NCBI GenBank assembly: GCA_964585585.1
Contig: CAZPEL010000001.1
Location: 1 to 46,849, forward strand
Direction of reading: 5' to 3'
Length of the DNA stretch: 46,849 nucleotides
Source: CAZNAQ01 sp964585585
GTDB taxonomy: Bacteria > Patescibacteriota > Patescibacteriia > Patescibacteriales > JAGXOH01
The position numbers and the translations under genes were made by a program. The first letter of the stretch is position 1; each line of letters begins with the position of its first letter. Positions 27,165 through 35,315 of the stretch are shown here, piece after piece. A model generated the notes under the pieces. The model saw only the letters and a program-made list of their open reading frames with translations. It did no database searches and had not been told where the DNA came from.

Positions 27165-28364
27165 TTATTTTAAAAATTTTTCCATTCTATCAAAGGCCTG
27201 ATCAATGTCATTTTCTTGGCGGCCAAAACTCATCCGTATATGACCCTCGCCATTGGGACCAAAGGCCACTCCCGGAACCACGGCCACCTGGGCCTTTCGC
27301 AGGAGCCAAAAAGCAAAACGCCACGAATCCGGTCTCCCCTGCTCTGTTAGCAAGGGGCCGTGGCCATCTTCTAACTTTTTAGCTAATTTTAGTGATATTT
27401 TTGGAAAAATATAATAGGCGCTGTCCGGAGTCACGAAGTCAAATGCCTCTTTCAACCGCTGCAGTCTATGGCAGATCAGATCCCTTCTTTGTTTGTATTT
27501 GTGGCTGAATTTGGCAATATTTTCCTCACCTATCTCCAGGGCTCCCATGGCCCCGTATTGGGATATAACCGGAGCGCAGGTGACCAGACTGTCGTGGACT
27601 TTGATTATTTCCTGAACATTCCTTTCGTCGCTATGCAGGTAAGCTATTCTCCAACCGGTCATGGCAAAGGCCTTGGAAAAAGAGAATATCCGGATCAATC
27701 TTTGCCTTAATTCCGGGACTTGGGCCAAGGAAAAGAATTCCTTTTGGTCGTAGATAAAGTCCTTATAAACCTCGTCGGATATGAGGAAAAGATCATTTTG
27801 TTCGGCCAAATCGGCTAACTCCAGCAGTTGTTCCTTGGTGTATATGGTACCGGTGGGATTATTGGGGTTGCAGTAAAAAATGGCCTTGGTTTTAGGGGTA
27901 ATGGCCTGTTTGTATTTTTCTATTTCCAAAGCCCAGCCCCGGTCTTCCCGGAGAGGAACAAACACCGGCTTGCAGCCGGCCAGGTTTATTACTTCCCGAT
28001 AACTGGTATAAGTGGGTTCCGGTATTATAACTTCATCTCCGGGGTCGGTAATGGCCATTATAGTGGCGGTGATACCTTCAATAGAACCGGCTGTGACCAA
28101 AATTTCTTTTTCCCAATCATAATACATATCCTCCTTTTCCAGGGACTCCTCTATAAGTTCTCTTAATTCCGGCAATCCCGGAGAAAGGGAATATTTGGCC
28201 ACCACCCCCCTTTTTAGGGCTTTTTCCACCCTTCTTTTGATGAACTCCGGAGTGTCAAAATCCGGGATTCCCTGGGCCAGAGAAATGGCATCCGGATATT
28301 TGGATGCCTCTAATTCTATTTGTTTGATTATGGATAATTTAATATCCTTGGTCCGATTGAACAT
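27165..28364 (-). CDS. Class I/II aminotransferase (aspartate aminotransferase-like)
   Basis: A 399-residue PLP enzyme. It has AISLAQGIPDFDTPEF near the N-terminus, YCNPNNPTGTIYT (N167 region), ISDEVYKDFIYD (about 195-206), the PLP lysine K231 in FSFSKAFAMTGWR, and a C-terminal GHIRMSFGR with the carboxylate-binding Arg. It groups by motif with aspartate/aromatic aminotransferases of subclass I-gamma; the substrate is not determined. ATG at 28364 is preferred to the upstream in-frame GTG at 28376, because GGGAGGTG would sit on top of that GTG but is well spaced for the ATG. It heads the operon with the Mur-ligase-like gene and ftsQ and is preceded by a 20-codon open frame. Confidence 0.88.
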   Translation of the reverse strand: MFNRTKDIKLSIIKQIELEASKYPDAISLAQGIPDFDTPEFIKRRVEKALKRGVVAKYSLSPGLPELRELIEESLEKEDMYYDWEKEILVTAGSIEGITATIMAITDPGDEVIIPEPTYTSYREVINLAGCKPVFVPLREDRGWALEIEKYKQAITPKTKAIFYCNPNNPTGTIYTKEQLLELADLAEQNDLFLISDEVYKDFIYDQKEFFSLAQVPELRQRLIRIFSFSKAFAMTGWRIAYLHSDERNVQEIIKVHDSLVTCAPVISQYGAMGALEIGEENIAKFSHKYKQRRDLICHRLQRLKEAFDFVTPDSAYYIFPKISLKLAKKLEDGHGPLLTEQGRPDSWRFAFWLLRKAQVAVVPGVAFGPNGEGHIRMSFGRQENDIDQAFDRMEKFLK

Positions 28365-28450
28365 ACTTTTAGACACCTCCCTCTCTCGGGAAACCCCTCC
28401 GTAAAACCAGGGCTATTTGGGGGTATTTCATAGTGGTAATTAATGATCTT

Positions 28451-28490
28451 AGAGCCCTTCTTTAAAGATTTTTAAGTAAAGAAGGGCTCT
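28451..28490 (-). terminator. Long hairpin between the 44-aa gene and the aminotransferase operon
   Basis: A perfect 14-bp stem (AGAGCCCTTCTTTA with TAAAGAAGGGCTCT) with a 12-base loop begins 7 bases downstream of the 44-aa gene on the minus strand. No good T-run follows (TCTAAGATCATT), so it may be a weak terminator or an mRNA 3'-end stabiliser. Confidence 0.65.
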
Positions 28491-28496
28491 GAGGGT

Positions 28497-28631
28497 TTAG
28501 AAAACGGGGGCAATGAACACCTGGAACAGGTATTCCATGTAATTAAGGGCTTCGCCGAGCATTAACAAGAAAAAAAAGACATGAACAACAATGCTTCCGA
28601 AGATACCTACAAAAATGTCGGAAATTTTCAT
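28497..28631 (-). CDS. 44-aa membrane protein behind serS
   Basis: A 44-codon frame starts 12 bases after the serS stop, with the strong ribosome binding site CAGGAGGG placed 5 bases before its ATG. The peptide MKISDIFVGIFGSIVVHVFF continues as one hydrophobic helix through FLLMLGEAL and ends in NYMEYLFQVFIAPVF. It could span the membrane once or twice. No family is known to me. The excellent ribosome binding site and the long hairpin 7 bases after the stop argue that it is translated. Its link to SerRS is only position. Confidence 0.6.
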   Translation of the reverse strand: MKISDIFVGIFGSIVVHVFFFLLMLGEALNYMEYLFQVFIAPVF

Positions 28632-28643
28632 TTTTCCCTCCTG

Positions 28644-29963
28644 TTATTTTTGGGGTGAAATAACCTCCTGGTTTCCGGGGAAATATTTTCTTAATATTTC
28701 CGGTATTTCTATACTGCCGTCTTTTTTTTGGTAGTTTTCCAAAATGGAGATGAGAATTCTGGGGCTGGCTATGGCTGTGTTGTTCAACATATAAACATAT
28801 TTTTTCTCTTTTTGTTCGTTTTGGTATTTAACATTCAATCTCCTGGCTTGCCAGTCCGTACAATTAGAGGCCGATCCGGTTTCTCCATAGCCGCCCCGGC
28901 TGGGCATCCAGGCCTCTATGTCGAACATTTTGTATTTTTGAGTTCCCATATCCCCGGTGCAAATTTGCAGCCACCGGTAAGGCAGGCCCAGATCTTGATG
29001 CAACTCAGTGGACACCTCCATTATTTCTTGGTGGTATTTTTCCGCAACTTCAATATCAGCCGGGGCCAGGATCACTTGTTCCACTTTCATAAATTCATGG
29101 ATCCGATAGATCCCCTTGGTATCCTTGCCGTAACTGCCGATCTCGCTTCGATAACAAGGAGAAAAACCGCAGAATTTTACAGGTAGATCTTTTTCTTCCA
29201 GAACCTCATCGGCATAATAAGCCAACAAGGAGGGCTCGGCTGTCCCGATCAAGAATTTATCCTCTTTTTTTACGGATCCGTCCGAGAGAACTTCGTCATT
29301 GGCTATTTTATAGATCTCATCTACATTAGAGTCGTATTCCCGGCCGGAGAAGAATCCGCTACCGAATAAGGGAAAGGATTTGACCAAAGTGGGCGGAATA
29401 ATAGGGACAAAGCCCTTGGCCATTAATTTGGACAAAGCATGCATCATCAAGCCCATTTGGAGTATTACAGCTTCATTTTTCAGATAATACCCCCTGTAGC
29501 CGGCCACTTTCACTCCCCTGTCCAGGTCCAGAAGGTCCAGGTCTCGCCCCAGTTGGATATGGTCCTTGGGTTTAAAGTTAAATTCAGTTGGTTCTCCGTG
29601 CCTTTTCACTTCCACATTTTCACTATCATCTTTTCCTATCGGAGTATCTTTTGAGGGAATAACCGGAACTTTGACCATTAAAGATTCCCTTTCTTGTTCG
29701 ATGTTTTTGTATTCTTCTTCCAATTCCTGTATTTTTTGTTTCAGTTCCTTGCCTTTCTGGATCTGTTCCTCTGAAGGTTTTTCCCCCTGTCCGCTTTGGG
29801 CGGTCTTTTTTCTTTGCGACCTCAATTCGTCCAGCTGTCCCTGTAAGTTTCTTTTTTCTTCATCCAATTGCAATAGTCGATCAATATCAACATCTATCCC
29901 TTTGTTTTGGGCCGCCTCCTTGATCTGCTCCGCGTTGTCGCGAATGTATTTTATATCCAGCAT
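28644..29963 (-). CDS. serS: Seryl-tRNA synthetase
   Basis: A 439-residue class II synthetase. Residues ~30-105 are the tRNA-binding coiled-coil arm (Glu/Gln/Lys-rich, with a Gly/Ser/Pro turn at about 58-65). Motif 2 is YRSEIGSYGKDTKGIYRIHE with FMKVE, and motif 3 is NNTAIASPRILISILENYQ. TAEPSLLAYYADE and GETGSASNCTDWQARR are the serine- and ATP-site segments. Common bacterial SerRS has TAEVPL where this has TAEPSL, a modest variation. It is followed by the 44-aa membrane protein. A 109-base AT-rich gap with a short hairpin separates it from the Nudix gene upstream. No strong promoter is visible in that gap. Confidence 0.96.
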   Translation of the reverse strand: MLDIKYIRDNAEQIKEAAQNKGIDVDIDRLLQLDEEKRNLQGQLDELRSQRKKTAQSGQGEKPSEEQIQKGKELKQKIQELEEEYKNIEQERESLMVKVPVIPSKDTPIGKDDSENVEVKRHGEPTEFNFKPKDHIQLGRDLDLLDLDRGVKVAGYRGYYLKNEAVILQMGLMMHALSKLMAKGFVPIIPPTLVKSFPLFGSGFFSGREYDSNVDEIYKIANDEVLSDGSVKKEDKFLIGTAEPSLLAYYADEVLEEKDLPVKFCGFSPCYRSEIGSYGKDTKGIYRIHEFMKVEQVILAPADIEVAEKYHQEIMEVSTELHQDLGLPYRWLQICTGDMGTQKYKMFDIEAWMPSRGGYGETGSASNCTDWQARRLNVKYQNEQKEKKYVYMLNNTAIASPRILISILENYQKKDGSIEIPEILRKYFPGNQEVISPQK

Positions 29964-30072
29964 ATAGTTTTTATTAGAATTTAGAATTTAGATGTTTGAA
30001 TTTAGAAGAAGTAAAATTTACCCCGTTTCGGGGAGGAAAATTTGGAGTATTTGATTTGGAATTTTATTTTGG
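29964..30072 (-). terminator. AT-rich gap with hairpin between the Nudix gene and serS
   Basis: CCCCG (30021-30025) and CGGGG (30029-30033) form a short stem, extended by flanking AAATTT/AAATTT matches, and on the minus strand it is followed by TAAATTTTAC. It is a likely weak terminator for the lysS-Nudix unit. The rest holds short ATTTAGA direct repeats (about 29973-30007) and nothing else I can name. Confidence 0.5.
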
Positions 30073-30471
30073 TCATGAAATAAGATTTAGTTTTTGAAAC
30101 CAATGTTTCCAGACCGGTTCCAGTTCCAGGTCTTTGAGCTTTTCCGGCGGGATCCAGGCAATGGTCTTGGCCTCTTTATCCTCGGTCTTTACTTTCCCTA
30201 TCCAGGATTTGGCCTCGTAAACATGCCAGTAATGGCCTTTTACTCCTTGGGCGCATTCGTTCCAATCCACGAATTCTTGGATCAGTTTATGGATCTCTTG
30301 GGTTTGGAGACCGGTCTCCTCTTCTACTTCCCGTTGAGCGGCTCGTTCCGGCCCTTCGCCTTGGTCTATGTGTCCGGACGGACAAGCCCAGCCGTAAGGG
30401 TAGTTCTTGCGGTCAAGCATCAGTATCTCCCCTTTTTGATTTTTTATAATTATCCCGACACTTTGGTGCAT
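30073..30471 (-). CDS. Nudix hydrolase
   Basis: A 132-residue Nudix protein with a perfect Nudix box from G33 to L55: GHIDQGE, seven residues, then REVEEETGL. These residues bind the metal that cleaves nucleoside diphosphates linked to another group. A Trp- and Tyr-rich strand follows (HYWHVYEAKSW) and the C-terminus is a short helix. The substrate cannot be deduced; the size is like MutT, ADP-ribose or diadenosine-polyphosphate hydrolases. It follows lysS by 6 bases. Since LysRS enzymes can make diadenosine tetraphosphate, an Ap4A-type role would fit, but this is inference. Confidence 0.88.
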   Translation of the reverse strand: MHQSVGIIIKNQKGEILMLDRKNYPYGWACPSGHIDQGEGPERAAQREVEEETGLQTQEIHKLIQEFVDWNECAQGVKGHYWHVYEAKSWIGKVKTEDKEAKTIAWIPPEKLKDLELEPVWKHWFQKLNLIS

Positions 30472-30477
30472 GGAATT

Positions 30478-31965
30478 TTATTTATCCTCTTTGGGCTTCA
30501 TTAAAGGAAAGATCTGGGCCTCCCTGCCGCTTATATTCATCAGGAAGGAAAAGACCCTTTCGCTCATACCAAAACCGCAGGTCGGAGGCATGCCATACTC
30601 CAGCGCCTCCACAAAATCATGGTCATACATTTGGGCTTCCTCATCTCCTTCTTCCCGTAACTTTTGTTGCTGGGCGAAGCGCTGCGCCTGGTCCACCGGA
30701 TCATTCAATTCGGTATAGCCATTACCCAATTCACTTCCGGCTATTATGGGTTGGAAACGTTGGGTCAGTTGAGGTCTTTCCGGATCTTCTTTAGCCAGGG
30801 GCGACACCACTTTGGGTACTCCCACTAAAAATCCGGGGCCGGCTATTTGTTTCCGGCAATATTTCCAAAGATTGTCAATGGCCCGGGTGATATTGAATCC
30901 CTTCTCGTCGTATTCCACTCCCAACTCATTCAATTTGTCTTTTATTTCCTTTTCATTGGTGTTTAAGATGTCGATCCCGGTATGGTTCTTAACTGTCTCT
31001 TGGTAGTCATAACGCTCCCATTTTTTCCCCAGATCCACTTCAAATCCCCGGATATTGAATTTCAGGGTGCCGAAGGTTTCTTGGGCCACATGTTTAAAAA
31101 GCTCTTCCACCAATTTTATGCCGTCTTCATAGTCGGCATAAGCCCAGTAGAATTCCATTTGGGTGTAGTCTTGCAAGTGTTCGGCATCCATGCCTTCATT
31201 CCGGAATTGTCGGCCGATCTCAAAGGTTTTTTCCAGGCCGGCTACCATTAACCTTTTTTGCCACAGTTCCCCCATGGATATCCTTAGGTAAACATCCAGG
31301 TCCATAGCGTTGTGGTGGGTGATAAAGGGCTGAGCGTCCGCTCCTCCGGTGGTGACTTCCAGTACCGGGGTTTCCACTTCCAGAAAGCCCTTGTCTACCA
31401 TAAAATCCCGGACCGCCTTCCAGAATTCTCCTCTTTTTTTGATCATATCCTTGATCTCGGGGTTTATCAGTATGTCCAGGTATCTTTTTCGCAATTTTTC
31501 CTCTTCATCTTTGAGTCCGTGCCATTTTTCCGGCAAGGGACGAACGGCTTTGGCCAAAAGTTTCCATTCCGAGACCATTATGCTTTTTTCTCCTTTGTGG
31601 GTGACAAAGCAGTTGCCGGAAACTTGGACAAAATCGCCCATGTCCACCATTTTACTCAAGGTTTTGTAGCTATCAGCCCCAATGTTTTTTTTGGAGAAAG
31701 CCAGTTGGATCTGGCCCTGGTCGTCCTGTAATTGGGCAAAACTAAGATTACCGTGGCTTCTTTTACTCCTGAGTCGGCCGGCCAGGGTCACGGTTTTCTC
31801 TTTTTTCTCCAAATCTTGAAAATTATTTAAGATCTCTTGGGATAAATGAGTTCTTTTCGTTTGGGAGGGGTAGGGATCGATATCGGCTTTTTTCAATTCC
31901 TCCAATTTTCTAAGGCGGTCCTGACGCTCCCCGGTGGTATCCGCGTCTTTATGTTCCTGACTCAT
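30478..31965 (-). CDS. lysS: Lysyl-tRNA synthetase, class II
   Basis: A 495-residue class II LysRS. The N-terminal OB-fold anticodon-binding domain includes VTLAGRLRSKRSHGNLSFAQ and FVQVSGNCFVT. The catalytic domain has motif 1 in RGEFWKAVRDFMVDKGFLEV, the lysine-site MDLDVYLRISMGELWQKRLM, motif 2 EIGRQFRNEGMDAEHLQDYT, and a C-terminal motif 3 GMPPTCGFGMSERVFSFLM where the usual GxGxDR reads GFGMSER, with Ser in place of Asp before Glu-Arg, a small departure. It is followed closely by the Nudix gene. A near-perfect promoter lies at 31995-32023. Confidence 0.96.
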   Translation of the reverse strand: MSQEHKDADTTGERQDRLRKLEELKKADIDPYPSQTKRTHLSQEILNNFQDLEKKEKTVTLAGRLRSKRSHGNLSFAQLQDDQGQIQLAFSKKNIGADSYKTLSKMVDMGDFVQVSGNCFVTHKGEKSIMVSEWKLLAKAVRPLPEKWHGLKDEEEKLRKRYLDILINPEIKDMIKKRGEFWKAVRDFMVDKGFLEVETPVLEVTTGGADAQPFITHHNAMDLDVYLRISMGELWQKRLMVAGLEKTFEIGRQFRNEGMDAEHLQDYTQMEFYWAYADYEDGIKLVEELFKHVAQETFGTLKFNIRGFEVDLGKKWERYDYQETVKNHTGIDILNTNEKEIKDKLNELGVEYDEKGFNITRAIDNLWKYCRKQIAGPGFLVGVPKVVSPLAKEDPERPQLTQRFQPIIAGSELGNGYTELNDPVDQAQRFAQQQKLREEGDEEAQMYDHDFVEALEYGMPPTCGFGMSERVFSFLMNISGREAQIFPLMKPKEDK

Positions 31966-31994
31966 ATAAGATGGGTTATTTCTTAGATGTTTTT

Positions 31995-32023
31995 ATTTTA
32001 CTGGATTGCTGGGGGATTGTCAA
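31995..32023 (-). promoter_or_regulatory. Promoter of the lysS operon
   Basis: On the minus strand a perfect TTGACA (32018-32023), a 17-bp spacer and TAAAAT (31995-32000). Transcription would start about 23 bases before the lysS ATG. Confidence 0.85.
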
Positions 32024-32027
32024 AACT

Positions 32028-32054
32028 AAATATCGCCCTTTTGGGGCGATATTT
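32028..32054 (-). terminator. Terminator of greA
   Basis: AAATATCGCCC (32028-32038) and GGGCGATATTT (32044-32054) form an 11-bp stem followed on the minus strand by AGTTTTG, whose TTTTG runs into the -35 of the lysS promoter. It starts 6 bases after greA. Confidence 0.88.
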
Positions 32055-32060
32055 AGGTAA

Positions 32061-32522
32061 TTATTTGATCTCTTTTATTTTGTATTCTTTTTTTCCTTTA
32101 GGGGTACTTATGGTTATGTCGTCCCCTTTTTTCTTATCCAGGAGGGCTGTACCTATGGGAGATTCATTGGATATTTTGCCTTGGGCCGGATCCACCTCAT
32201 TAAAACTGACAATAGAATAGGTTTTTTCCTTTTTACCATCGGTTATGGTAACAGTAGAACCCATAGAAACCTTGTTTTTGGAGTTGTTGTTCTCTACCAC
32301 CCGGACATTTTTTAAAAGGTTGTTTATTTCCGCGATTCTTCCCTCGTTGAAGGCCTGGGCGTCCTTGGCTTCGTGATATTCGGCATTCTCGCTTAAGTCG
32401 CCCAGTTCTTTGGCTTTTTCGATCCTGCTCGCGATCTCTTTTCTTTTGACATTGACCAAATGGTCTAATTCGTCCTGTAATTTTTTATAACCTTCCGGGG
32501 AAATGATTTGTTCTTCACTCAT
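32061..32522 (-). CDS. greA: Transcription elongation factor GreA
   Basis: A 153-residue Gre factor that rescues backtracked RNA polymerase by stimulating transcript cleavage. The N-terminal coiled coil carries the tip motif ELGDLSENAEYHEAKDAQ with the acidic residues that reach the polymerase active site. The C-terminal FKBP-like domain (about residues 80-153) has VSMGSTVTI and NESPIGTALLDKKKGD. Length and layout are normal. It is flanked by its own terminator and two good promoters in tandem, and has a leader with a 14-bp tandem repeat. Confidence 0.96.
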   Translation of the reverse strand: MSEEQIISPEGYKKLQDELDHLVNVKRKEIASRIEKAKELGDLSENAEYHEAKDAQAFNEGRIAEINNLLKNVRVVENNNSKNKVSMGSTVTITDGKKEKTYSIVSFNEVDPAQGKISNESPIGTALLDKKKGDDITISTPKGKKEYKIKEIK

Positions 32523-32527
32523 AATTT

Positions 32528-32555
32528 TTTTAAAACATTAATTTTAAAACATTAA
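32528..32555 (-). repeat. 14-bp tandem direct repeat in the greA leader
   Basis: TTTTAAAACATTAA occurs twice in direct succession (32528-32541 and 32542-32555), between the predicted transcription start and the greA ATG. Confidence 0.8.
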
Positions 32556-32560
32556 TATAA

Positions 32561-32620
32561 AATATACCTTAAACTTAATATGGGTGCAATATTTATAAAG
32601 TATTTTGAGCTTGAGGTCAA
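32561..32620 (-). promoter_or_regulatory. Two tandem promoters of greA
   Basis: The proximal one is TTGCAC (32584-32589), 17 bp, TATATT (32561-32566). The distal one is TTGACC (32615-32620), 17 bp, TATAAA (32592-32597), overlapping the stop codon of the polymerase gene. Both read on the minus strand into greA. Confidence 0.65.
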
Positions 32621-34149
32621 GTGTTTATTTCTTGTCGTTTTTTATCCATAATGATCGAGGCCAGCATCAGGGCGCCCAGACCCAGTGGATGATTCAGGTA
32701 AGGGGTAAAAAAATTTATCACTGCTATAACCGCTAAACTCACGATCACTCCGTTTATTAGGGCGGATCGAAATAGGTCTTTATTGGTCAACCCGTCCAGA
32801 ATGATCTTTCCTATAAGGAAAATATAGCAAAAAAGACCGAAAAAGCCCAGTTTTAACCAGATTCCTAACCAACCCCATTCAAAGGCGTAGGTAGTATATT
32901 TACCATCAGCCGTGCTTTCCAGTATTCGGGGATCATTGGATCTGTAGGTTACCGTGGTTCCAAACCCCCGCCCCAGGATCGGAGCTTCTTTTATTTCTGA
33001 CCATAATTCCGGCAAGAGATTCCATCTGGAGGATACCGCTGCTTCTCCACTTACGGAGCGAGCTCGATTTTTTATGGTATCGGCCGCATTGAAATTTCTG
33101 GTACTCCCCACCCCGGGAAATTTAACCACTATTATTATCAGAGCCAAACTCAAAACGCCCACAAGGAATAAGGCCGAAATATTCCATCCCAGTCGTTTCC
33201 AGCCGTATTTTTTTAATATCATCACCAAGGAGAATAGGAGACCCAAAAGACAACCGGCCCAAAAGCTTCGGGAAAAACTAAGTATTATCACGGTCGCCAG
33301 CGGTATTAAAGCGACAATATATAGCAGTATTTGTTTCTTTTCTTTGGGAGTGGGTTTTTTGATGATGGAGTCATAGATCTTATTGGCCAGAAATATAGTA
33401 ACAAAAAAGGCAATGACCAAAAAGATATGGGATTGAAAAAAGACCCGGGTAAAGCCGTCACTCATTTCCGTTACTTCACCTATTCCGGTGTTTCTAACCC
33501 AGTCATACAGAACATCCATCCAATTATAAATATTGTGAGAGAAAACAAAGACCAAAAAAAAGGACTTGAGCGCCAACCACAGAACACAGGCCAGGAATAT
33601 TTCAAACAAAGGCCTTAAAAAGTCTTTTTGTTTCCAAGATACTTCATATAAAGGTATGATCAGGGCCAGATAGAGCCAGCCATTGATGTCAAATAGAATA
33701 TTAGCCGTAGAGTTACCGCTTATAAACCCATTAAGACCTCCCCAGATTATGAACAGGGCCAATATAAGGAATAAAGAAAAATAAGAGGATTTTAATATTT
33801 TTAAAGGAAGTATTCTTTTTTCTTCTTGGTGTTTTTTTATGGTTTTATCCAGAAATTTTCCGGCCCAAACAGCTATCAGAATGACCCAGATGGCCATTCT
33901 GATAGAGATAGAAGCGCCACCGATATCAAAAGAGAACAGATAGCCCTGGGAACCTATAAAAAGTTCGGCCAAAGCAAGCCATAGGCCGTATTTGAGATCC
34001 TTAATGCTCAGGAAAAGCACTGCCGCTACGGCCAGAACAAAAAATATTTCTCCCAAAAAGGAAAAATAATTCGCCAAGAAAGAAAAACCCTCCACTATAA
34101 GAAGGCCTAAAAAAATGAATTTGAAATTGGAGCTTAGGATATTTTTCAT
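32617..34149 (-). CDS. O-antigen ligase/polymerase (Wzy/WaaL) family membrane protein
   Basis: A 510-residue protein with about 11-12 membrane helices and one large outer loop (about residues 325-420). The loop includes the conserved Arg-rich start (FSRSFWAGCLLGLLFSL just before it) and LGRGFGTTVTYRS, then FEWGWLGIWLKLGFFGLF at the return to the membrane, a pattern of the O-antigen ligase and polymerase family. In a bacterium without visible lipopolysaccharide genes it probably polymerises or attaches a surface glycan. It is the last gene of the polysaccharide operon; its ATG overlaps the DUF192 stop by four bases. Confidence 0.8.
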   Translation of the reverse strand: MKNILSSNFKFIFLGLLIVEGFSFLANYFSFLGEIFFVLAVAAVLFLSIKDLKYGLWLALAELFIGSQGYLFSFDIGGASISIRMAIWVILIAVWAGKFLDKTIKKHQEEKRILPLKILKSSYFSLFLILALFIIWGGLNGFISGNSTANILFDINGWLYLALIIPLYEVSWKQKDFLRPLFEIFLACVLWLALKSFFLVFVFSHNIYNWMDVLYDWVRNTGIGEVTEMSDGFTRVFFQSHIFLVIAFFVTIFLANKIYDSIIKKPTPKEKKQILLYIVALIPLATVIILSFSRSFWAGCLLGLLFSLVMILKKYGWKRLGWNISALFLVGVLSLALIIIVVKFPGVGSTRNFNAADTIKNRARSVSGEAAVSSRWNLLPELWSEIKEAPILGRGFGTTVTYRSNDPRILESTADGKYTTYAFEWGWLGIWLKLGFFGLFCYIFLIGKIILDGLTNKDLFRSALINGVIVSLAVIAVINFFTPYLNHPLGLGALMLASIIMDKKRQEINT

Positions 34150-34601
34150 TGGGGAATATTCAGGTCAATTTTATCTCCGACTTGGATATTGTATTTTTGG
34201 CAAGAGTTTCCGTTTAATTCCAGGACCAGGTCCACCGGCTGTCCGCTGGAATATTTTGTCCACGGTTCTTTTGCTTCCGGAGCTAGGTTTCTATCTATCT
34301 TAACAATTTTTTGATCTTTTATCCATACTATATCCAGGGGAAAGTTCATGCCCCGCATTACAAAAGTTCGGTTTTGAGCTTGTTCGTAAACAAACAGCAT
34401 GCCGCAGCTTGAGCAAAGATGCTCCCGGTTGCTAAGGCCTTGATACTTCTCTTGGGATGTTTGGGCCAATTCCAGGGAAAATTTTTGATTATTTATTTCC
34501 AGGCTTGAGGTGGCCTGGTTTGATTTACCGTTTTGACACCCCGAGACCAGTAAGCCGGCCAGAAGAAACATTGTTATCCCACGATGCATTCTTATTATCA
34601 T
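34146..34601 (-). CDS. DUF192 lipoprotein
   Basis: A 151-residue lipoprotein. The N-terminus has a hydrophobic stretch ending in a lipobox LLVSGC (Cys at about residue 22), so it should be lipid-anchored outside the membrane. The rest is a DUF192 domain with LAQTSQEKYQGLSNREHL, GMLFVYEQAQNRTFVMRGM and NFPLDIVWIKDQKIV. The function of DUF192 is unknown. It overlaps both neighbours by four bases (glycosyltransferase 2 before, polymerase after), so it is translated as part of the polysaccharide operon, which is an uncommon place for a DUF192 gene. Confidence 0.9.
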   Translation of the reverse strand: MIIRMHRGITMFLLAGLLVSGCQNGKSNQATSSLEINNQKFSLELAQTSQEKYQGLSNREHLCSSCGMLFVYEQAQNRTFVMRGMNFPLDIVWIKDQKIVKIDRNLAPEAKEPWTKYSSGQPVDLVLELNGNSCQKYNIQVGDKIDLNIPQ

Positions 34602-35314
34602 TTTTTTTCTTCCAAGTTGTGTTTTTGTTTTATTTTTTCCACAGCTTGGTTATATTTTTTAACCGAAGGCAGGAAGGGCAAAAGTTTGTAGGCAAAAGAA
34701 GGCACCCAAGAGCTCATAGTCCCCCCGGGTTGAATGGTAAAAAGGATTTCATCTATCCAATAACCTATTTTTTCTTGTTCCAACATGGTTAACCATAAAT
34801 CCCAATCTTGGAGCTTAGTGATATCTTCATCCCAGCCGGATTCCGGGAAATCCTCTTTTCGGATCAACCCCATGGTATGAATATAGGGGCCTTGTTTTAG
34901 TTTTTCCTTGTCAAAGGGGCCGACTCGGAATACTTTCCCCCCCCACTTAAATGAAGGATAAACATAGCTGGCGTCCGGGGTTTGCTCCAAAGTGTTAAGC
35001 ATTTTTTCCAGAGCATGGGGTTTTAGGATGGCGTCGGCATCACAGAAGAACAAATATTCCCCGGAAGCGGCTCGATAGCCCTGGTTTCTGGCCGCCGGCG
35101 CCCCTTTGTTGGTTTTGTGGATAAAAACCCGGATCCGCATCCCTTTTTCCTTCATAGGAGGGATATAATCTTCTATTATTTTTTGGGTGTCATCAGTGGA
35201 GCCGTCGTTGATTATGATCAACTCCAGGTCTTGGCAGGTTTGGTTCTCAAGACTTTGCAGGGCTTGTTTTAGCTTGTCTCCTTGATTGTAAACGGGAATA
35301 ATAACGGATATCAT
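34598..35314 (-). CDS. Family 2 glycosyltransferase
   Basis: A 238-residue GT-A fold transferase. It starts with ISVIIPVYNQGDKLKQAL, has IIINDGSTDDTQ at about 33-44, and the DxD-type metal site in YLFFCDADAIL (about 88-98). It lacks membrane helices, so it should act on the cytoplasmic side with a nucleotide sugar. It is the third gene of the polysaccharide operon, one base after the GT4-type gene and overlapping the DUF192 gene by four bases. Confidence 0.93.
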   Translation of the reverse strand: MISVIIPVYNQGDKLKQALQSLENQTCQDLELIIINDGSTDDTQKIIEDYIPPMKEKGMRIRVFIHKTNKGAPAARNQGYRAASGEYLFFCDADAILKPHALEKMLNTLEQTPDASYVYPSFKWGGKVFRVGPFDKEKLKQGPYIHTMGLIRKEDFPESGWDEDITKLQDWDLWLTMLEQEKIGYWIDEILFTIQPGGTMSSWVPSFAYKLLPFLPSVKKYNQAVEKIKQKHNLEEKK

Positions 35315-35315
35315 A

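Noticed and set aside
29973..30007. ATTTAGA short direct repeats as a mobile-element end
   Set aside because: Short, AT-rich and imperfect; no inverted repeats or transposase nearby.
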